64,000 nt of DNA from Puniceicoccaceae bacterium 5H (GCA_009772895.1 WOUP01000002.1:310001-374000), one strand, 5' to 3'; counted from the stretch's first letter, positions 53,061 to 62,329 are shown. The notes: a model not told the origin generated them from the sequence alone. Numbers and translations are program-made.

Positions 53061-54983
53061 ATGAAGATACCCAAATACCCCACTCCTACAACGGTGGCTG
53101 CCTTGGGGGCAGCTGCCTGCCTGCTTCTCGTCAACACGGCCTCCGCCGCCCAGACGATGCTCAACCCCGACCGAGACGCCTATGTGCGTGCCGGCTCTTA
53201 CGCGAACAACAACTACGGCAGCAGTTCGCAACTGGTCGTCAAAAACGAAGGCGACACTGACGACAATACCCGCGAATCCTGGCTGGGCTTCAACCTCAGC
53301 ACGGTTTCCGGCACCGTGACCGACGCGACGCTGCGCGTCTACATCACGCAAGTCAACGACCCCTCGACCCACAGCGTCTACTCCGGGGACGACAGCTGGA
53401 GCGAGGGCAGCATTACCTGGAATGGCCAACCGGCCTCCTATACGCCGGCCCTCGACAGTGCCAGCCTCAGCGCGGGCGTTGAAGACTACTGGATCGAATA
53501 CGACGTCACGAGTTACATCGCCAATCAAGTCGCAAACGGCAACGATGCCAGCCTGGTCCTGGTGGCGAGCAACAATGCCTACACGGTCTACGATTCCAGC
53601 GAAACCAGTCGCGATCCCGAGCTCATCATTACCACCACGACTGCGAGCGCCAGCACGTCTACGCTTTACCCCACGGAAGACGCGTTTGTGCGCTCAGGCA
53701 GCTATGCCAGCAACAACTACGGCTCGGACGATAACCTGGAGGTGAAGAACGAAGGCCCGAACGACGATTATACCCGCGAAAGCTGGCTTCAGTTCAACGT
53801 CGGCGGCCTCAGCGGCACCGTCACAGATGCCAAGTTGCGCATGCGCCTCGCCCAAAGCAACGGCACCACCACCCATACCGTCACGGAAGGCGGCGACAGC
53901 TGGTCGGAAAGCTCGCTGACCTGGAACAATCAGCCGGGCGTAACCGATGTGCTGGACAGCAAGTCCTTTACGGACAGCGACGACGGAATCTGGGTGGAAT
54001 ACGACGTGACCTCCTACATCGCGTCCGAGGTCGCCAACAGCAACACGAAGGCAACCTTCAACATCTCGGCCAGCAATGGTGTGTTCACCAAATACCGCGC
54101 CAGCGAGCACAGCAATGGCCCCGAGCTCATCGTGACGCTCAATGGCAGCAGCTCCGGCGGTGGCAATCCTTGGGATGGCCTGGACCCGAACGGACCCCCC
54201 GGCGATAACTTCGACCTCAGCGCCTGGAAGATCACCTTCCCGGATTCATCGGAGGAAAAAGAAGACTGGCTGACCGGTGGGGGCGAAAGCGCCAGCGAGT
54301 TTTACACGGACTCCAGCACCGGTGGCATGGTCTTCCGTTGCCCCAATATCGCGGGCAGCACTAGCGGCAGTCACTATTCCCGCTCGGAGCTGCGCGAGAT
54401 GCTGCGCGCCGGCGATACCAGCATCAGCACGACGGGGCTGAACGAAAACAACTGGGTCTTCTCCAGCTCCACCAACACCAACCAGAATGCCGCCGGCGGG
54501 GTCGACGGCACCCTCACCGCCACCCTGCGCGTCGACCATGTCTCGACGACGGGCGACTCGGGCAAGGTAGGGCGCGTGGTTATCGGGCAGATCCATGCCT
54601 CCAGCGACGAGCCCTGCCGCATCTATTACCGTAAGCTGCCCGGCAACAGCAAGGGCGCGATCTATTTCGCCCACGAGGCCTCCAGCGGCGAACAGTATTA
54701 CGAGATGATCGGCAGCCGCAGCAACAGTGCCTCCAACCCCTCCAACGGGATCGCACTGGGAGAAGTCTTCAGCTACACCATCGACGTGGTGGGCGATACG
54801 CTGACGGTGACGATCAGTCGGGATGGCCAATCCGATGTGGTTGAAACCGTCGATATGAGCAATAGCGGTTTCGCGAATGACTGGATGTACTTCAAGGCGG
54901 GCGTCTATAATCAAAACAATACCGGGTCGGGCAGCGACTATGTCCAGGCGACCTTCTTCTCGCTCAGCCATACCCACAACTGA
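53061..54983 (+). CDS. Secreted PL7 alginate lyase with two CBM96-like domains, 640 aa
   Basis: The ATG at 53061 gives MKIPKYPTPTTVAALGAAACLLL...ASA, a signal peptide; a TTG four codons upstream is unlikely. Residues about 30-195 and 200-360 are two related DNRLRE/CBM96-like beta-sandwich domains (DAYVRAGSYANNNYGSSSQL and DAFVRSGSYASNNYGSDDNL). Residues about 370-640 are the PL7 jelly roll with its three signatures: RSELRE (441-446), Q510-I-H512 and YFKAGVYNQN (610-619). QIH, rather than QVH, is commonly linked with polyguluronate or mixed-block preference. It would depolymerise alginate outside the cell. A strong terminator follows at 55022-55052. Confidence 0.95.
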   Translation: MKIPKYPTPTTVAALGAAACLLLVNTASAAQTMLNPDRDAYVRAGSYANNNYGSSSQLVVKNEGDTDDNTRESWLGFNLSTVSGTVTDATLRVYITQVNDPSTHSVYSGDDSWSEGSITWNGQPASYTPALDSASLSAGVEDYWIEYDVTSYIANQVANGNDASLVLVASNNAYTVYDSSETSRDPELIITTTTASASTSTLYPTEDAFVRSGSYASNNYGSDDNLEVKNEGPNDDYTRESWLQFNVGGLSGTVTDAKLRMRLAQSNGTTTHTVTEGGDSWSESSLTWNNQPGVTDVLDSKSFTDSDDGIWVEYDVTSYIASEVANSNTKATFNISASNGVFTKYRASEHSNGPELIVTLNGSSSGGGNPWDGLDPNGPPGDNFDLSAWKITFPDSSEEKEDWLTGGGESASEFYTDSSTGGMVFRCPNIAGSTSGSHYSRSELREMLRAGDTSISTTGLNENNWVFSSSTNTNQNAAGGVDGTLTATLRVDHVSTTGDSGKVGRVVIGQIHASSDEPCRIYYRKLPGNSKGAIYFAHEASSGEQYYEMIGSRSNSASNPSNGIALGEVFSYTIDVVGDTLTVTISRDGQSDVVETVDMSNSGFANDWMYFKAGVYNQNNTGSGSDYVQATFFSLSHTHN

Positions 54984-55396
54984 GCTCAGACGTTTGTAAG
55001 AGAGAGAATACATAAGCTACGTCCCCGGCATCTTCGCCGGGGATTTTTTTTTGCCGGTTCAAACATGGTTTATGAGTGATTCAATGACGGTTCGTGAGTG
55101 AAGACGTTGGGGTTGAGTGCGAATTCTCATAGTGTGTTTATGAGGAGAAACAGGTGTTTCTTACAGTCAGGTCGTAGTTATTGAGAATGTGTTTTCATGA
55201 TTCGGGTTAATGGGCGCAATGAGGGTAGGTTACAGTCAGATTTCATTGCCTTTGCGAAAGTTTGCAGCCGGGTGGAATTTGCCGCCGTAACCCGCGAAGT
55301 ATGAGGTGCGTGTGCGCTTTTGCCGCCGCCCTTCATATTGCCGTACCCCCTCCGGTTGCGGGCTGTAAGTCTACTCCACATCAACGTCTCCCCCCC
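54984..55396. other. 413-bp stretch between the PL7 and TonB receptor genes with short repeats
   Basis: After the PL7 terminator, the stretch 55055-55260 is unusually A+T-rich and repetitive for this genome. It holds the direct repeat TTACAGTCAG (55161-55170 and 55230-55239), TTATGAG twice (about 55070 and 55138), and the inverted repeat CTCATA-N7-TATGAG (55126-55144). This is a likely control region of the downstream receptor gene. The frame of that gene is open back to 55262, but codons before 55397 look non-coding. Confidence 0.5.
55022..55052 (+). terminator. Rho-independent terminator after the PL7 gene
   Basis: TCCCCGGC and GCCGGGGA form a perfect 8-bp stem with a 6-base loop, followed by nine T. 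It lies 38 bp after the PL7 stop codon. Confidence 0.95.
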
Positions 55397-58300
55397 ATGA
55401 CACGTCTCCTGATTCACGCTATGCGTGAGAGGTTGTCCCGTACGCGTATCCTCTCACCCCATCTCTCACTCATTGTCGGTATCCTGCTTTTGCTCCCGAT
55501 TTCTCTTTGGGCACAGTCTACCGGAGAAATCCGCGGCCGTGTGCGTAGTGAGAGCAATAATACCTATATACGCAACGCCATCGTTACGGTTGTGGATACC
55601 AATAAGCAGGTGCTCACTACGGCTGGCGGCAACTATGTCATATCGGGTGTGCAACCCGGCACCGTGACGGTTCGCGCGGCCTACTCCGGCCTCGAAACAA
55701 CCGAGCAGACCGTCGAAGTCGTGGCCGGTGAAACGGCTCGGCTCAACTTCGATTTGACGAGTTCCTTTACCGCTCCGGCCGAGGAGGGCGAAGTGATCGA
55801 CCTGGCCGACTTCGAGGTCACGGGCGAAATCCGCTCCGGCAGCGCCCGCGCCGTGATGGAGCAGAAGGTGGCGCTCAACCCGATGAAGGTCGTCGCCGCC
55901 GACTCGCTCGGCAACATCTCCGAGGGCAACGCCGGCGAATTCCTCAAACTCATGCCCGGCGTCTCTCTCGACTACGTGGAGGCCGATGCCCGTGCGGTGC
56001 GCATCAGCGGCCTCGCACCTCAATACGGTAACGTGTTGCTCGAAGGGCTCTTTGTGCCCAGTGCCGGCTCTTCCAACATCGCGACGGGCCGCACCTTCGA
56101 GTTCGAGCAACTCTCGATGGACAGCGTCGAGATCGTGAAGCTGACCAAGACGCCGACCCCGGACCAGCCGTCTGCCTTGTCCGGCACGGTCAACCTCGTC
56201 ACCGAAAGCGCCTTCGACCGCGACGGCATGCACGTGGAATACTCCGCCGGCCTTGCGACCAACTCCTATTACGCCTCGCTGCAGCAGACCGAAGGCTGGG
56301 ACAGTGACCAGCACTACAAGCTGTTGCCCAACTACTCCTTCGAATACTCCAACGTGTTCCATGACGGCAAGTTGGGCGTGATTGTCGGCACCAGCAGCCA
56401 CTATACGATCGCGGCGCAAAAGCACATCTGGATGTGGGCGCAGGACTACAACGAAGACATGAGCGACAACGCGACCGAGATCCCGTCCTACAACTGGCTC
56501 TGGTTTCAGGACGGCATGAAGCCCACCCAGCGCAGCAATTACTACGGCCGCGTGGACTACCGCTTCTCGGATCGCCTGACCGGCTTCTTTCGCGCCGACC
56601 GCAGTAACTACGAGGCGCTCTTCTATAACCGCACGATGAGCCTGCGACCCGACGAGGACCCCGACACCGGGGAGCTGCTCTACGACAAGAGCGTCGAATA
56701 CTCCATGACCAGCCAGACCGTCGCCTCGGGCTCCATCAGCGTCGATTCCAACCAGTTTATGGAGAAGCTGGGCGATACCACAATCTTTACCGCGGGGCTG
56801 GAATACCAGCACGACGACCTGACGATCAGCGGTCGCATCAATTGGGGCAAGGCCCGCAACTGGTATGAGAACCTCGAGAACGGCCACTTTTCGGACTACG
56901 CCTCGCGCATCGACGGCGTGTCCTGGCGCTGGGATCGCGGCTACGAAGGCGACACCGCGCTGGACTTCACCCAGCTCTCGGGCCCGGATTGGAACGACCT
57001 CTCCAACTACAGCTTCGTGTCCGACAGCATCCAGTGGCACGAGCGCAATTCCGAGGATATCCAGTCGACCGCGCGCCTCGACTTCGTGCACGACTGGCAG
57101 GACTGGGATGTCTCACAGGAGCTGAAATACGGCGTCTTTTACAACACGCGCGATCTGGAAGTGCACCGCTACGGCGCGCTCACGGCCAGCCTGACCGGAC
57201 CCGATGGCGTGCAGGGCACCGCGGATGACCCCAACCCGTCGGACTTCGTGGACGAGAACTACACGATGGACTTCGATTTCGGCACCAGCCTGGATGGCTT
57301 TCACGCGCTGAGCCCTTGGGAAATCTTCGAGTATTACCGCGCCAACCCCAACGCCTTCGTCGTCAATACCGAGGCGAACGACACGCAGCGGCGCCAGAAC
57401 AACTGGTATTTCGAGGAGGACGTCTACGCGGGCTACGTCTCAGACGTGTTCCACTTCGGCAAGTGGGAGATCGCGCCCGGCCTGCGCTATGAATACTCGA
57501 CGCCGGAAGGGCGGGGCTATGACCGCGTGAACAACCGGCCCATCACCGCTGAAGGCGAATCGGTCGAAGCCTGGCTGAAATACCTGCAGATCAACTACGA
57601 AGTGCGCCCCGACCTGATGCTGCGCGCCTCCTACCACGACTCCGTCACGCGCGGCAACATCGCCAACCTCATCCCCGGCATCTCGGAGGTAGACGATACC
57701 GCCCGCCGCATCACCGCCAGCAATCCCAACCTGAACGAGGAGCGCGCGAAGACCTTCTACTTCACTCTCGAGAAATACTTCGAGCCCATCGGCCTCTTCT
57801 CGGCCTCGGCCTTCCACCGCGTCTGGGAAGACCGCCTCATCACCGGCAGCGAGGTGACGCTGGGCGACAACGGCTACCTCGGCGATCCCACCTATGCGGG
57901 CTGGACGCTGGTGACCAACACCAATGCCCGCGACAGCGTGAGCCTCAACGGAGTGGAGTTCGACTTCAACAAGCAGTTCTCCGATCTACCGCAGCCGATC
58001 AACGGCCTGGGCACCTTTGCCAACCTCACGCTGTTGAACTACGAGGACTGGCGCTTTTTCCTCGGCTCACCCGAGGTCACGGCCAATGCGGGCTTCAATG
58101 TAGAGATCGGCAAGTTCTCCGTCCGCCTCAACGCCAACTATATCGGCAAGATCCTCAACACGCCCGCGGCGGCCTACGACGAGGAAACCGGTGAGTGGAG
58201 CGATGCGGCACCTTACGTGAAGTATTACCAGAAGGAGCGCCTCTTCTTCGACCTCAACCTCGAGTATGTCTTCTCCAGCCGCCTCCGGCTCTTCGTGGAC

Positions 58301-58417
58301 GCCCGCAACCTGACCAACGAGCCGTCGGTCTACACCTATCGTCACGATGCGGACAACTTCGAGCGCATCCTGAAGACCGGCACGATCTGGAAGGTCGGCG
58401 TCAAAGGCGTCTTCTAG
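55397..58417 (+). CDS. TonB-dependent receptor with carboxypeptidase-like N-terminal domain, 1006 aa
   Basis: The ATG at 55397 gives a basic start and a long signal segment (HLSLIVGILLLLPISLWAQ); an ATG eight codons downstream is also possible. Residues about 45-120 are a carboxypeptidase-regulatory-like domain (GEIRGRVRSESNNTYIRNAIV, GNYVISGVQPGTVTV). A linker with DLADFEVTGEIRSGSARAVMEQK leads into the plug (NISEGNAGEFLKLMPGVSLDY, VRISGLAPQYGNVLLEGL) and the barrel, which ends in F (GTIWKVGVKGVF). This is a different receptor subtype from the two SPF-type receptors of the window. Position between a PL7 lyase and a beta-helix enzyme suggests uptake of alginate or other uronic-acid oligomers. 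Confidence 0.93.
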   Translation: MTRLLIHAMRERLSRTRILSPHLSLIVGILLLLPISLWAQSTGEIRGRVRSESNNTYIRNAIVTVVDTNKQVLTTAGGNYVISGVQPGTVTVRAAYSGLETTEQTVEVVAGETARLNFDLTSSFTAPAEEGEVIDLADFEVTGEIRSGSARAVMEQKVALNPMKVVAADSLGNISEGNAGEFLKLMPGVSLDYVEADARAVRISGLAPQYGNVLLEGLFVPSAGSSNIATGRTFEFEQLSMDSVEIVKLTKTPTPDQPSALSGTVNLVTESAFDRDGMHVEYSAGLATNSYYASLQQTEGWDSDQHYKLLPNYSFEYSNVFHDGKLGVIVGTSSHYTIAAQKHIWMWAQDYNEDMSDNATEIPSYNWLWFQDGMKPTQRSNYYGRVDYRFSDRLTGFFRADRSNYEALFYNRTMSLRPDEDPDTGELLYDKSVEYSMTSQTVASGSISVDSNQFMEKLGDTTIFTAGLEYQHDDLTISGRINWGKARNWYENLENGHFSDYASRIDGVSWRWDRGYEGDTALDFTQLSGPDWNDLSNYSFVSDSIQWHERNSEDIQSTARLDFVHDWQDWDVSQELKYGVFYNTRDLEVHRYGALTASLTGPDGVQGTADDPNPSDFVDENYTMDFDFGTSLDGFHALSPWEIFEYYRANPNAFVVNTEANDTQRRQNNWYFEEDVYAGYVSDVFHFGKWEIAPGLRYEYSTPEGRGYDRVNNRPITAEGESVEAWLKYLQINYEVRPDLMLRASYHDSVTRGNIANLIPGISEVDDTARRITASNPNLNEERAKTFYFTLEKYFEPIGLFSASAFHRVWEDRLITGSEVTLGDNGYLGDPTYAGWTLVTNTNARDSVSLNGVEFDFNKQFSDLPQPINGLGTFANLTLLNYEDWRFFLGSPEVTANAGFNVEIGKFSVRLNANYIGKILNTPAAAYDEETGEWSDAAPYVKYYQKERLFFDLNLEYVFSSRLRLFVDARNLTNEPSVYTYRHDADNFERILKTGTIWKVGVKGVF

Positions 58418-58431
58418 ACTTGTTTTCTTTT

Positions 58432-58512
58432 GCACGCCGGTTGTCCCAGAGGCCGGCGTGCATGCAGAGGGCTGGACCACCGCGGCGTGCATGCGCCGCG
58501 GTGGCTTTGCGT
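58432..58512 (+). terminator. Two hairpins between convergent TonB receptor and beta-helix genes
   Basis: Hairpin one pairs GCACGCCGG with CCGGCGTGC (58432-58461). Hairpin two pairs CCACCGCGGCG with CGCCGCGGTGG (58477-58504) around a TGCATG loop and is followed by CTTTGCGTTT, a T-rich tail for the plus strand. The second probably ends the receptor transcript. Both share GGCGTGCATGC, so they may have arisen by local duplication. Confidence 0.65.
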
Positions 58513-58521
58513 TTCAGGTGT

Positions 58522-60057
58522 TTACTGTCGCTCCAGGCGGCGTTCGAGCTGCGCCTGGTGCAAGTCTTGCGGCTGCAGCCTGGCTGGGTTGATGGTTTCG
58601 ATCCACCAGCCGTCGGGCTCGAGCACGGAGTTTTGGACCAGCTGCGAGCGCAGGCCCACGAAGTTCATCGTCTTGGGGCCCCAGCTGACCGGCGGGGGAT
58701 TGATGCGCGTATCGGCGTGCAGGTTCCAGAACGTGCCCCAGGCGGCGCAGGGCCGGCCCAGCGAGTGGCCGCCGCCGTGATACCAGACGCGGGTGCCCTT
58801 GCCGCAGTCGATGTCCGTAAACAGGTTTTCGTGCGAGGTGTCCTTGTGGTGGTCCAGCGCCAGATTGTCACCCCGACCGGCGGAAAACACGTTGCCGGAT
58901 GAATCTTCCAGTGACAGGTCGTGGATGTAGCTGGTACGGAAGTCGAAGCGCGTCACGAGGTTGTCCTGCGCGTGCTTCAGCTGGATGCCGTGGTGGCCCG
59001 TGCAAGACTGTACGTAGGCGGTCTCCATCCCGCGCTCCGGATCGGCGGAAATCACGATCTGGTCGAGTGTATTGCCGCAGCCCATCAGGTTGATGCCGAG
59101 ATCGCCGTTGTGGATGCGCACGTTGCGGATCCAGCAATCGCTCACGTCGTTCATCTCGATCGCGTTGCAGCCCATCTCCTTGAAGTGGCCTTCATAGGGG
59201 CGGTTGGGAAAGGTAAAGCGCAGGTCCTCGATCCCGACCTCCGTGATGGTGGGGCGAAAGCTGACGATCTCCGGCTGCCATTCGGTGCGGGTGGGGTAGC
59301 GCAACGGGCGGTTGAAGCGCACGCGGTTGCCGTCGATCGCAACGATGCGCATCACCATGCGCGCGCCATAGTCCTTGCCCTTGCGGATGTCGCCCGGGTC
59401 GCCGCTGTAGAGGTAGGTCTTCAGGCTCTGGTCTTCGGTCTCGTGCGCGATGACCCGCACGCGCTGGCCGACCTCCAGACCGTCGGTCGAGGCCACCTGT
59501 ACGGTGTCGTCGCCCCGTTGCGCCTCGGCCACGATGTGGGCCAGCGTCTGCTCGCGGTAGTCGCCCGTCACATTGATAAAGCCGCTGCCGAAGGAGTAGG
59601 GCGAGGTCTTTTTGCCCGTGCTGGTCCGCGCATTGACCGGGTCGATTTCGTTGAGGCCCATCGGGCACCACAGCTCGGTCTGGTCGGGGCCCGCCCCGCG
59701 CAGCACCACGTTGCTGCGCTTTACATGGAGCACCTCGGTCAGCTTGTAGCGACCGGGCGGGAAGTAGAGCGCACCGTTTTCGGTGGCGTCGATGGCTTTC
59801 TGGATCGCCGCCGTATCGTCGGTCTCGCCGTCGCCCACCGCCCCAAAGTCGCGCACGTTGGTCACCTGCTTGACCTCCGGCAGTTCGCGTTCGCCGTGGT
59901 GATAGCCGGCGTAGGAAAAGTCGGGCAGACGGCTCTGCGCGTTCCAGTTTTCGCCGTGCTCGCCCCACAGCTGGGAGTATTCCGCCTGCTGCGCCAACCC
60001 GGGAGAGGCCAGCGCCAGAGCCGCAATGAGGGAAAGGAGTCGTTGTCGGGGTAACAT
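58522..60057 (-). CDS. Secreted right-handed beta-helix protein (pectate-lyase superfamily), 511 aa
   Basis: A signal peptide (LLSLIAALALASPGLAQQ) is followed by NVRDFGAVGDGETDDTAAIQ and GALYFPPGRYKLTEVLHVK, the start signature of pectate-lyase-3/GH28-related beta-helix proteins. A helix of about 20 turns follows (NAIEMNDVSDCWIRNVRIHNG, HGIQLKHAQDNLVTRFDFR, NVFSAGRGDNLALDHHKDTSHENL). Residues rich in Asp, His and Arg occur in the middle turns (DLALDHHKD type), but the GH28 triad is not evident, so the activity is unassigned. It could be a lyase, hydrolase or epimerase on a uronic-acid polymer. It converges with the TBDR gene and ends 105 bp from it. Confidence 0.8.
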   Translation of the reverse strand: MLPRQRLLSLIAALALASPGLAQQAEYSQLWGEHGENWNAQSRLPDFSYAGYHHGERELPEVKQVTNVRDFGAVGDGETDDTAAIQKAIDATENGALYFPPGRYKLTEVLHVKRSNVVLRGAGPDQTELWCPMGLNEIDPVNARTSTGKKTSPYSFGSGFINVTGDYREQTLAHIVAEAQRGDDTVQVASTDGLEVGQRVRVIAHETEDQSLKTYLYSGDPGDIRKGKDYGARMVMRIVAIDGNRVRFNRPLRYPTRTEWQPEIVSFRPTITEVGIEDLRFTFPNRPYEGHFKEMGCNAIEMNDVSDCWIRNVRIHNGDLGINLMGCGNTLDQIVISADPERGMETAYVQSCTGHHGIQLKHAQDNLVTRFDFRTSYIHDLSLEDSSGNVFSAGRGDNLALDHHKDTSHENLFTDIDCGKGTRVWYHGGGHSLGRPCAAWGTFWNLHADTRINPPPVSWGPKTMNFVGLRSQLVQNSVLEPDGWWIETINPARLQPQDLHQAQLERRLERQ

Positions 60058-60061
60058 GCGA

Positions 60062-60075
60062 CTAATAGATATTAG
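60062..60075. promoter_or_regulatory. Palindrome CTAATA-GA-TATTAG next to the beta-helix gene start
   Basis: Perfect 6-bp arms around a GA centre, ending 4 bp before the ATG at 60057 (minus strand). It takes the place of a ribosome-binding site. The same CTRATA-NN-TATYAG form occurs at 52956-52969 before the PL7 gene. Confidence 0.5.
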
Positions 60076-60115
60076 ATCGCACGCCGCAGGGCAACGGAAA
60101 AGGGAGGCTTTACTT

Positions 60116-60988
60116 CTAGCTCTTCAGCTTCTGCAGCACCTTGTCGACGTCGTCGCTCAAGGCGGGCTCGAGCTCGACGGCTTGGGCGAGGCTGTCGCGG
60201 GCGGCCTGTGGCTGACCCATTTTAGCGAGGATCTGGCCGAGGCGCCAATGGGCGGCTCCTTCGCTCGGCATCATGAGGGCAATGGGCAATTGCAGTTGCA
60301 GGTAGCGCTGCAGGTGCTGCTTGCCGGTCTCAAGGTCCTGGCCGGACTTGGCGCTGAGGCGGCCTGACTGATAGAGCGCGAGTGGATTGTCCGGGTCTTC
60401 GGCGATGACGGCGTTGAGGTGCTCGCGGGCCTCCTCGAACCGTTTTTGTTCCAGGGCGGTCAGGCCGGCCATGAGCCGGGCCTCCAGCGGGTCGATCTCC
60501 TCCAGGCGGGCCATCGTCTCCGCGGCCTTCTCCTTGCTGCCGCCCGCAATCCCCGGGGCGAGCAGGTAAAACTGCTGCAGGCCGCGTAGGGCGTCCTGGT
60601 TGTGGGGGTCGAGCTCGAGGGCTTGCTGAAAGGCGTCGCGCAGGCCGTGGGCAACGCCGAGCTTGCTCATCATGCCTACCTCGTCGAGGCGCTCCACGTA
60701 GGCATAGCCGAGCGTGGCAAAGTAGTTGGCGTGGGTCGCATCCAGTTCCGTTGCGGCCTGGGCCTGTTCGACCGCGGTCTCACCCTCGCCCCGGGCAAGC
60801 GCCATCAGTGCCAGCCAGTAATGGGCCTCCGCACTCTCCTGCTGGGCCAGATCGCGCACCGCCGGCTCCGCTTGGCGCCACTGCGGGGACTGCAGCAGCG
60901 TGTGTAGTTCGTCCCAGCGATCGGCAGACGGCGCCCCGGCAAGGGCAGTGCCACTGGTCGCAAGGATCAGGAGGAGGCGTTTTAGCAT
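60116..60988 (-). CDS. Periplasmic TPR-repeat protein, 290 aa
   Basis: The ATG at 60988 gives MLKRLLLILATSGTALAGAP, a signal peptide; an open extension of 22 codons upstream looks non-coding. The rest is almost all helix, with at least five tetratricopeptide-like repeats: EAHYWLALMALARGEGETAVEQAQAATELDATHANYF, LRDAFQQALELDPHNQDALRGLQQFYL, FEEAREHLNAVIAEDPDNPLALYQSGRL and AHWRLGQILAKMGQPQAARDSLAQAVELEP. No enzyme motif is seen. Such proteins act as scaffolds in the periplasm; the partner is unknown. The gene starts 84 bp after the stop of the regulatory phosphotransacetylase gene on the same strand. Confidence 0.85.
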   Translation of the reverse strand: MLKRLLLILATSGTALAGAPSADRWDELHTLLQSPQWRQAEPAVRDLAQQESAEAHYWLALMALARGEGETAVEQAQAATELDATHANYFATLGYAYVERLDEVGMMSKLGVAHGLRDAFQQALELDPHNQDALRGLQQFYLLAPGIAGGSKEKAAETMARLEEIDPLEARLMAGLTALEQKRFEEAREHLNAVIAEDPDNPLALYQSGRLSAKSGQDLETGKQHLQRYLQLQLPIALMMPSEGAAHWRLGQILAKMGQPQAARDSLAQAVELEPALSDDVDKVLQKLKS

Positions 60989-61072
60989 GAGAATCGTTCT
61001 AGCAGGTAAAACGCCGAAAACCGCGCGCGCGTCAAGATTGGTGACGCTCCCCATCGTAAGCCCAGGGTAAAA

Positions 61073-62329
61073 CTACGGGCGCTGGAGGCGGGGAATCAGC
61101 TCGTCGATGCGCACGTGATCGTTGATCAAGTCCTTGATGATCGGGATCTTGTCTGCGTCTTCAGGCTGCGTCTTGACCGTCATGGAGTGGATTTTGGACG
61201 CGACCGCGTAACTTTCCTCACTGCTGATCACGAGCGGCACCTCGGTTTGGGAAAACATCTCCATCAGCTTGGGGTGGGGCAGCAAATTGCGCGTCAGGAT
61301 CACGCCCGAGACGGGGCGGCGGCCCGAAATGCCTGCGGCGGCAATCGTCGCAAGCAGGATGTCGTCGCGGTCGCCCGGGGTGATGATCAGGGTGCCGGGG
61401 CGCAGGTAATCGACCACGCCCTTGGCGGCCATCGCCCCGACCACGACCTGTCGGATGCGCTCGTGGCGACCGCTGTCGCGTGCGTTCAGCCAGCGGCCGT
61501 TCACCTCTTCCACGATCTGGCTGAGGTTGGGGGCGGCCAGTTGCGGCTGGGTGGGCACCACGCCCAACAGCGGCACGCCGATGCGGTCGAGCGCCTTGCG
61601 GGTGTAGTGCTCGATCACGTCCAACTTGTCCGGCAGCACCTTGTTGATGATCGCGCCGACGACTTCCACGCCATAGCGGTCGAAAAGGCTCTTGTTCAGT
61701 GCAATCTCGTCTACCGGCTTGCCGATACCGCCGCGGCTGACAATCACCGCCTTGGCCCCGAGCAGGCGCGCCACCTGGGCGTTGGAGAGGTCGCAGATCG
61801 CGCCCACGCCGGCGTGGCCGGATCCTTCGATAATCACCGCATCTTTCTCGAAAGTGGCTCGGTCGAAGGCGCGCACGATGCGGTCGACCAGCTGCGGGTG
61901 GATGTTTTCGGGATCGTCGAGGTAGCGGCGGGTAAAAGTTGTGTCGATCGCCACTGGGCTCATCGCTTCGATTGGCACCTCGACGCGGTAGATGTGGTTG
62001 AGCAGAAACGAGTCCTCGTCGATCTTCACGCCCTCGAGCTCAATGAAGCGCTGGCCGATGGGCTTGATGTAGGCCACGCGCTTGAAGTGCTGCTCCAGGG
62101 CGTTGAACAGGCCGAGGCAGGTGGTGGTCTTGCCGTCGTTCTGGCGCGTGGCGGCGACGAAGAGGCGCGGGATTTCGCGGTTGAGCGGCGTCAGCTGCAG
62201 GGCCTGGCTCGGCTGGCGGGGAAAGCCCCCGTCCGGCGAGAAGTAGTTGGCGATTTCACGTTCGGTCGGCGACGCGGCACGTGAGACGACCGGTTCCTTT
62301 TTTTCGCGGGGGGACTCGCCGGGAATCAT
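61073..62329 (-). CDS. BioD-like ATPase plus DRTGG protein, equivalent to the N-terminal half of long phosphotransacetylase, 418 aa
   Basis: Residues about 55-290 are a dethiobiotin-synthetase-like P-loop domain (LFVAATRQNDGKTTTCLGLF, IIEGSGHAGVGAICDLSNAQV, VVGAIINKVLPDK). Residues about 305-410 are a DRTGG domain (VVVGAMAAKGVVDYLRPGTLIITPGDRDDILLATI). In enterobacterial-type phosphotransacetylase these two domains precede the catalytic domain in one chain and are regulatory. Here they form a separate protein. The start ATG at 62329 overlaps the stop of the upstream pta gene in an ATGA. A role as regulatory subunit of the acetyltransferase is inferred; a free cobyrinate/BioD-type activity cannot be excluded. 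Confidence 0.85.
   Translation of the reverse strand: MIPGESPREKKEPVVSRAASPTEREIANYFSPDGGFPRQPSQALQLTPLNREIPRLFVAATRQNDGKTTTCLGLFNALEQHFKRVAYIKPIGQRFIELEGVKIDEDSFLLNHIYRVEVPIEAMSPVAIDTTFTRRYLDDPENIHPQLVDRIVRAFDRATFEKDAVIIEGSGHAGVGAICDLSNAQVARLLGAKAVIVSRGGIGKPVDEIALNKSLFDRYGVEVVGAIINKVLPDKLDVIEHYTRKALDRIGVPLLGVVPTQPQLAAPNLSQIVEEVNGRWLNARDSGRHERIRQVVVGAMAAKGVVDYLRPGTLIITPGDRDDILLATIAAAGISGRRPVSGVILTRNLLPHPKLMEMFSQTEVPLVISSEESYAVASKIHSMTVKTQPEDADKIPIIKDLINDHVRIDELIPRLQRP

Noticed and set aside
53061-53700. Tandem repeat array in the PL7 gene
   Set aside because: The two similar segments are two CBM96-like domains that have diverged, not a recent DNA repeat.
58432-58504. CRISPR-like pair of repeats with GGCGTGCATGC
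   Set aside because: Only two short palindromic units, best explained as terminator hairpins between convergent genes.
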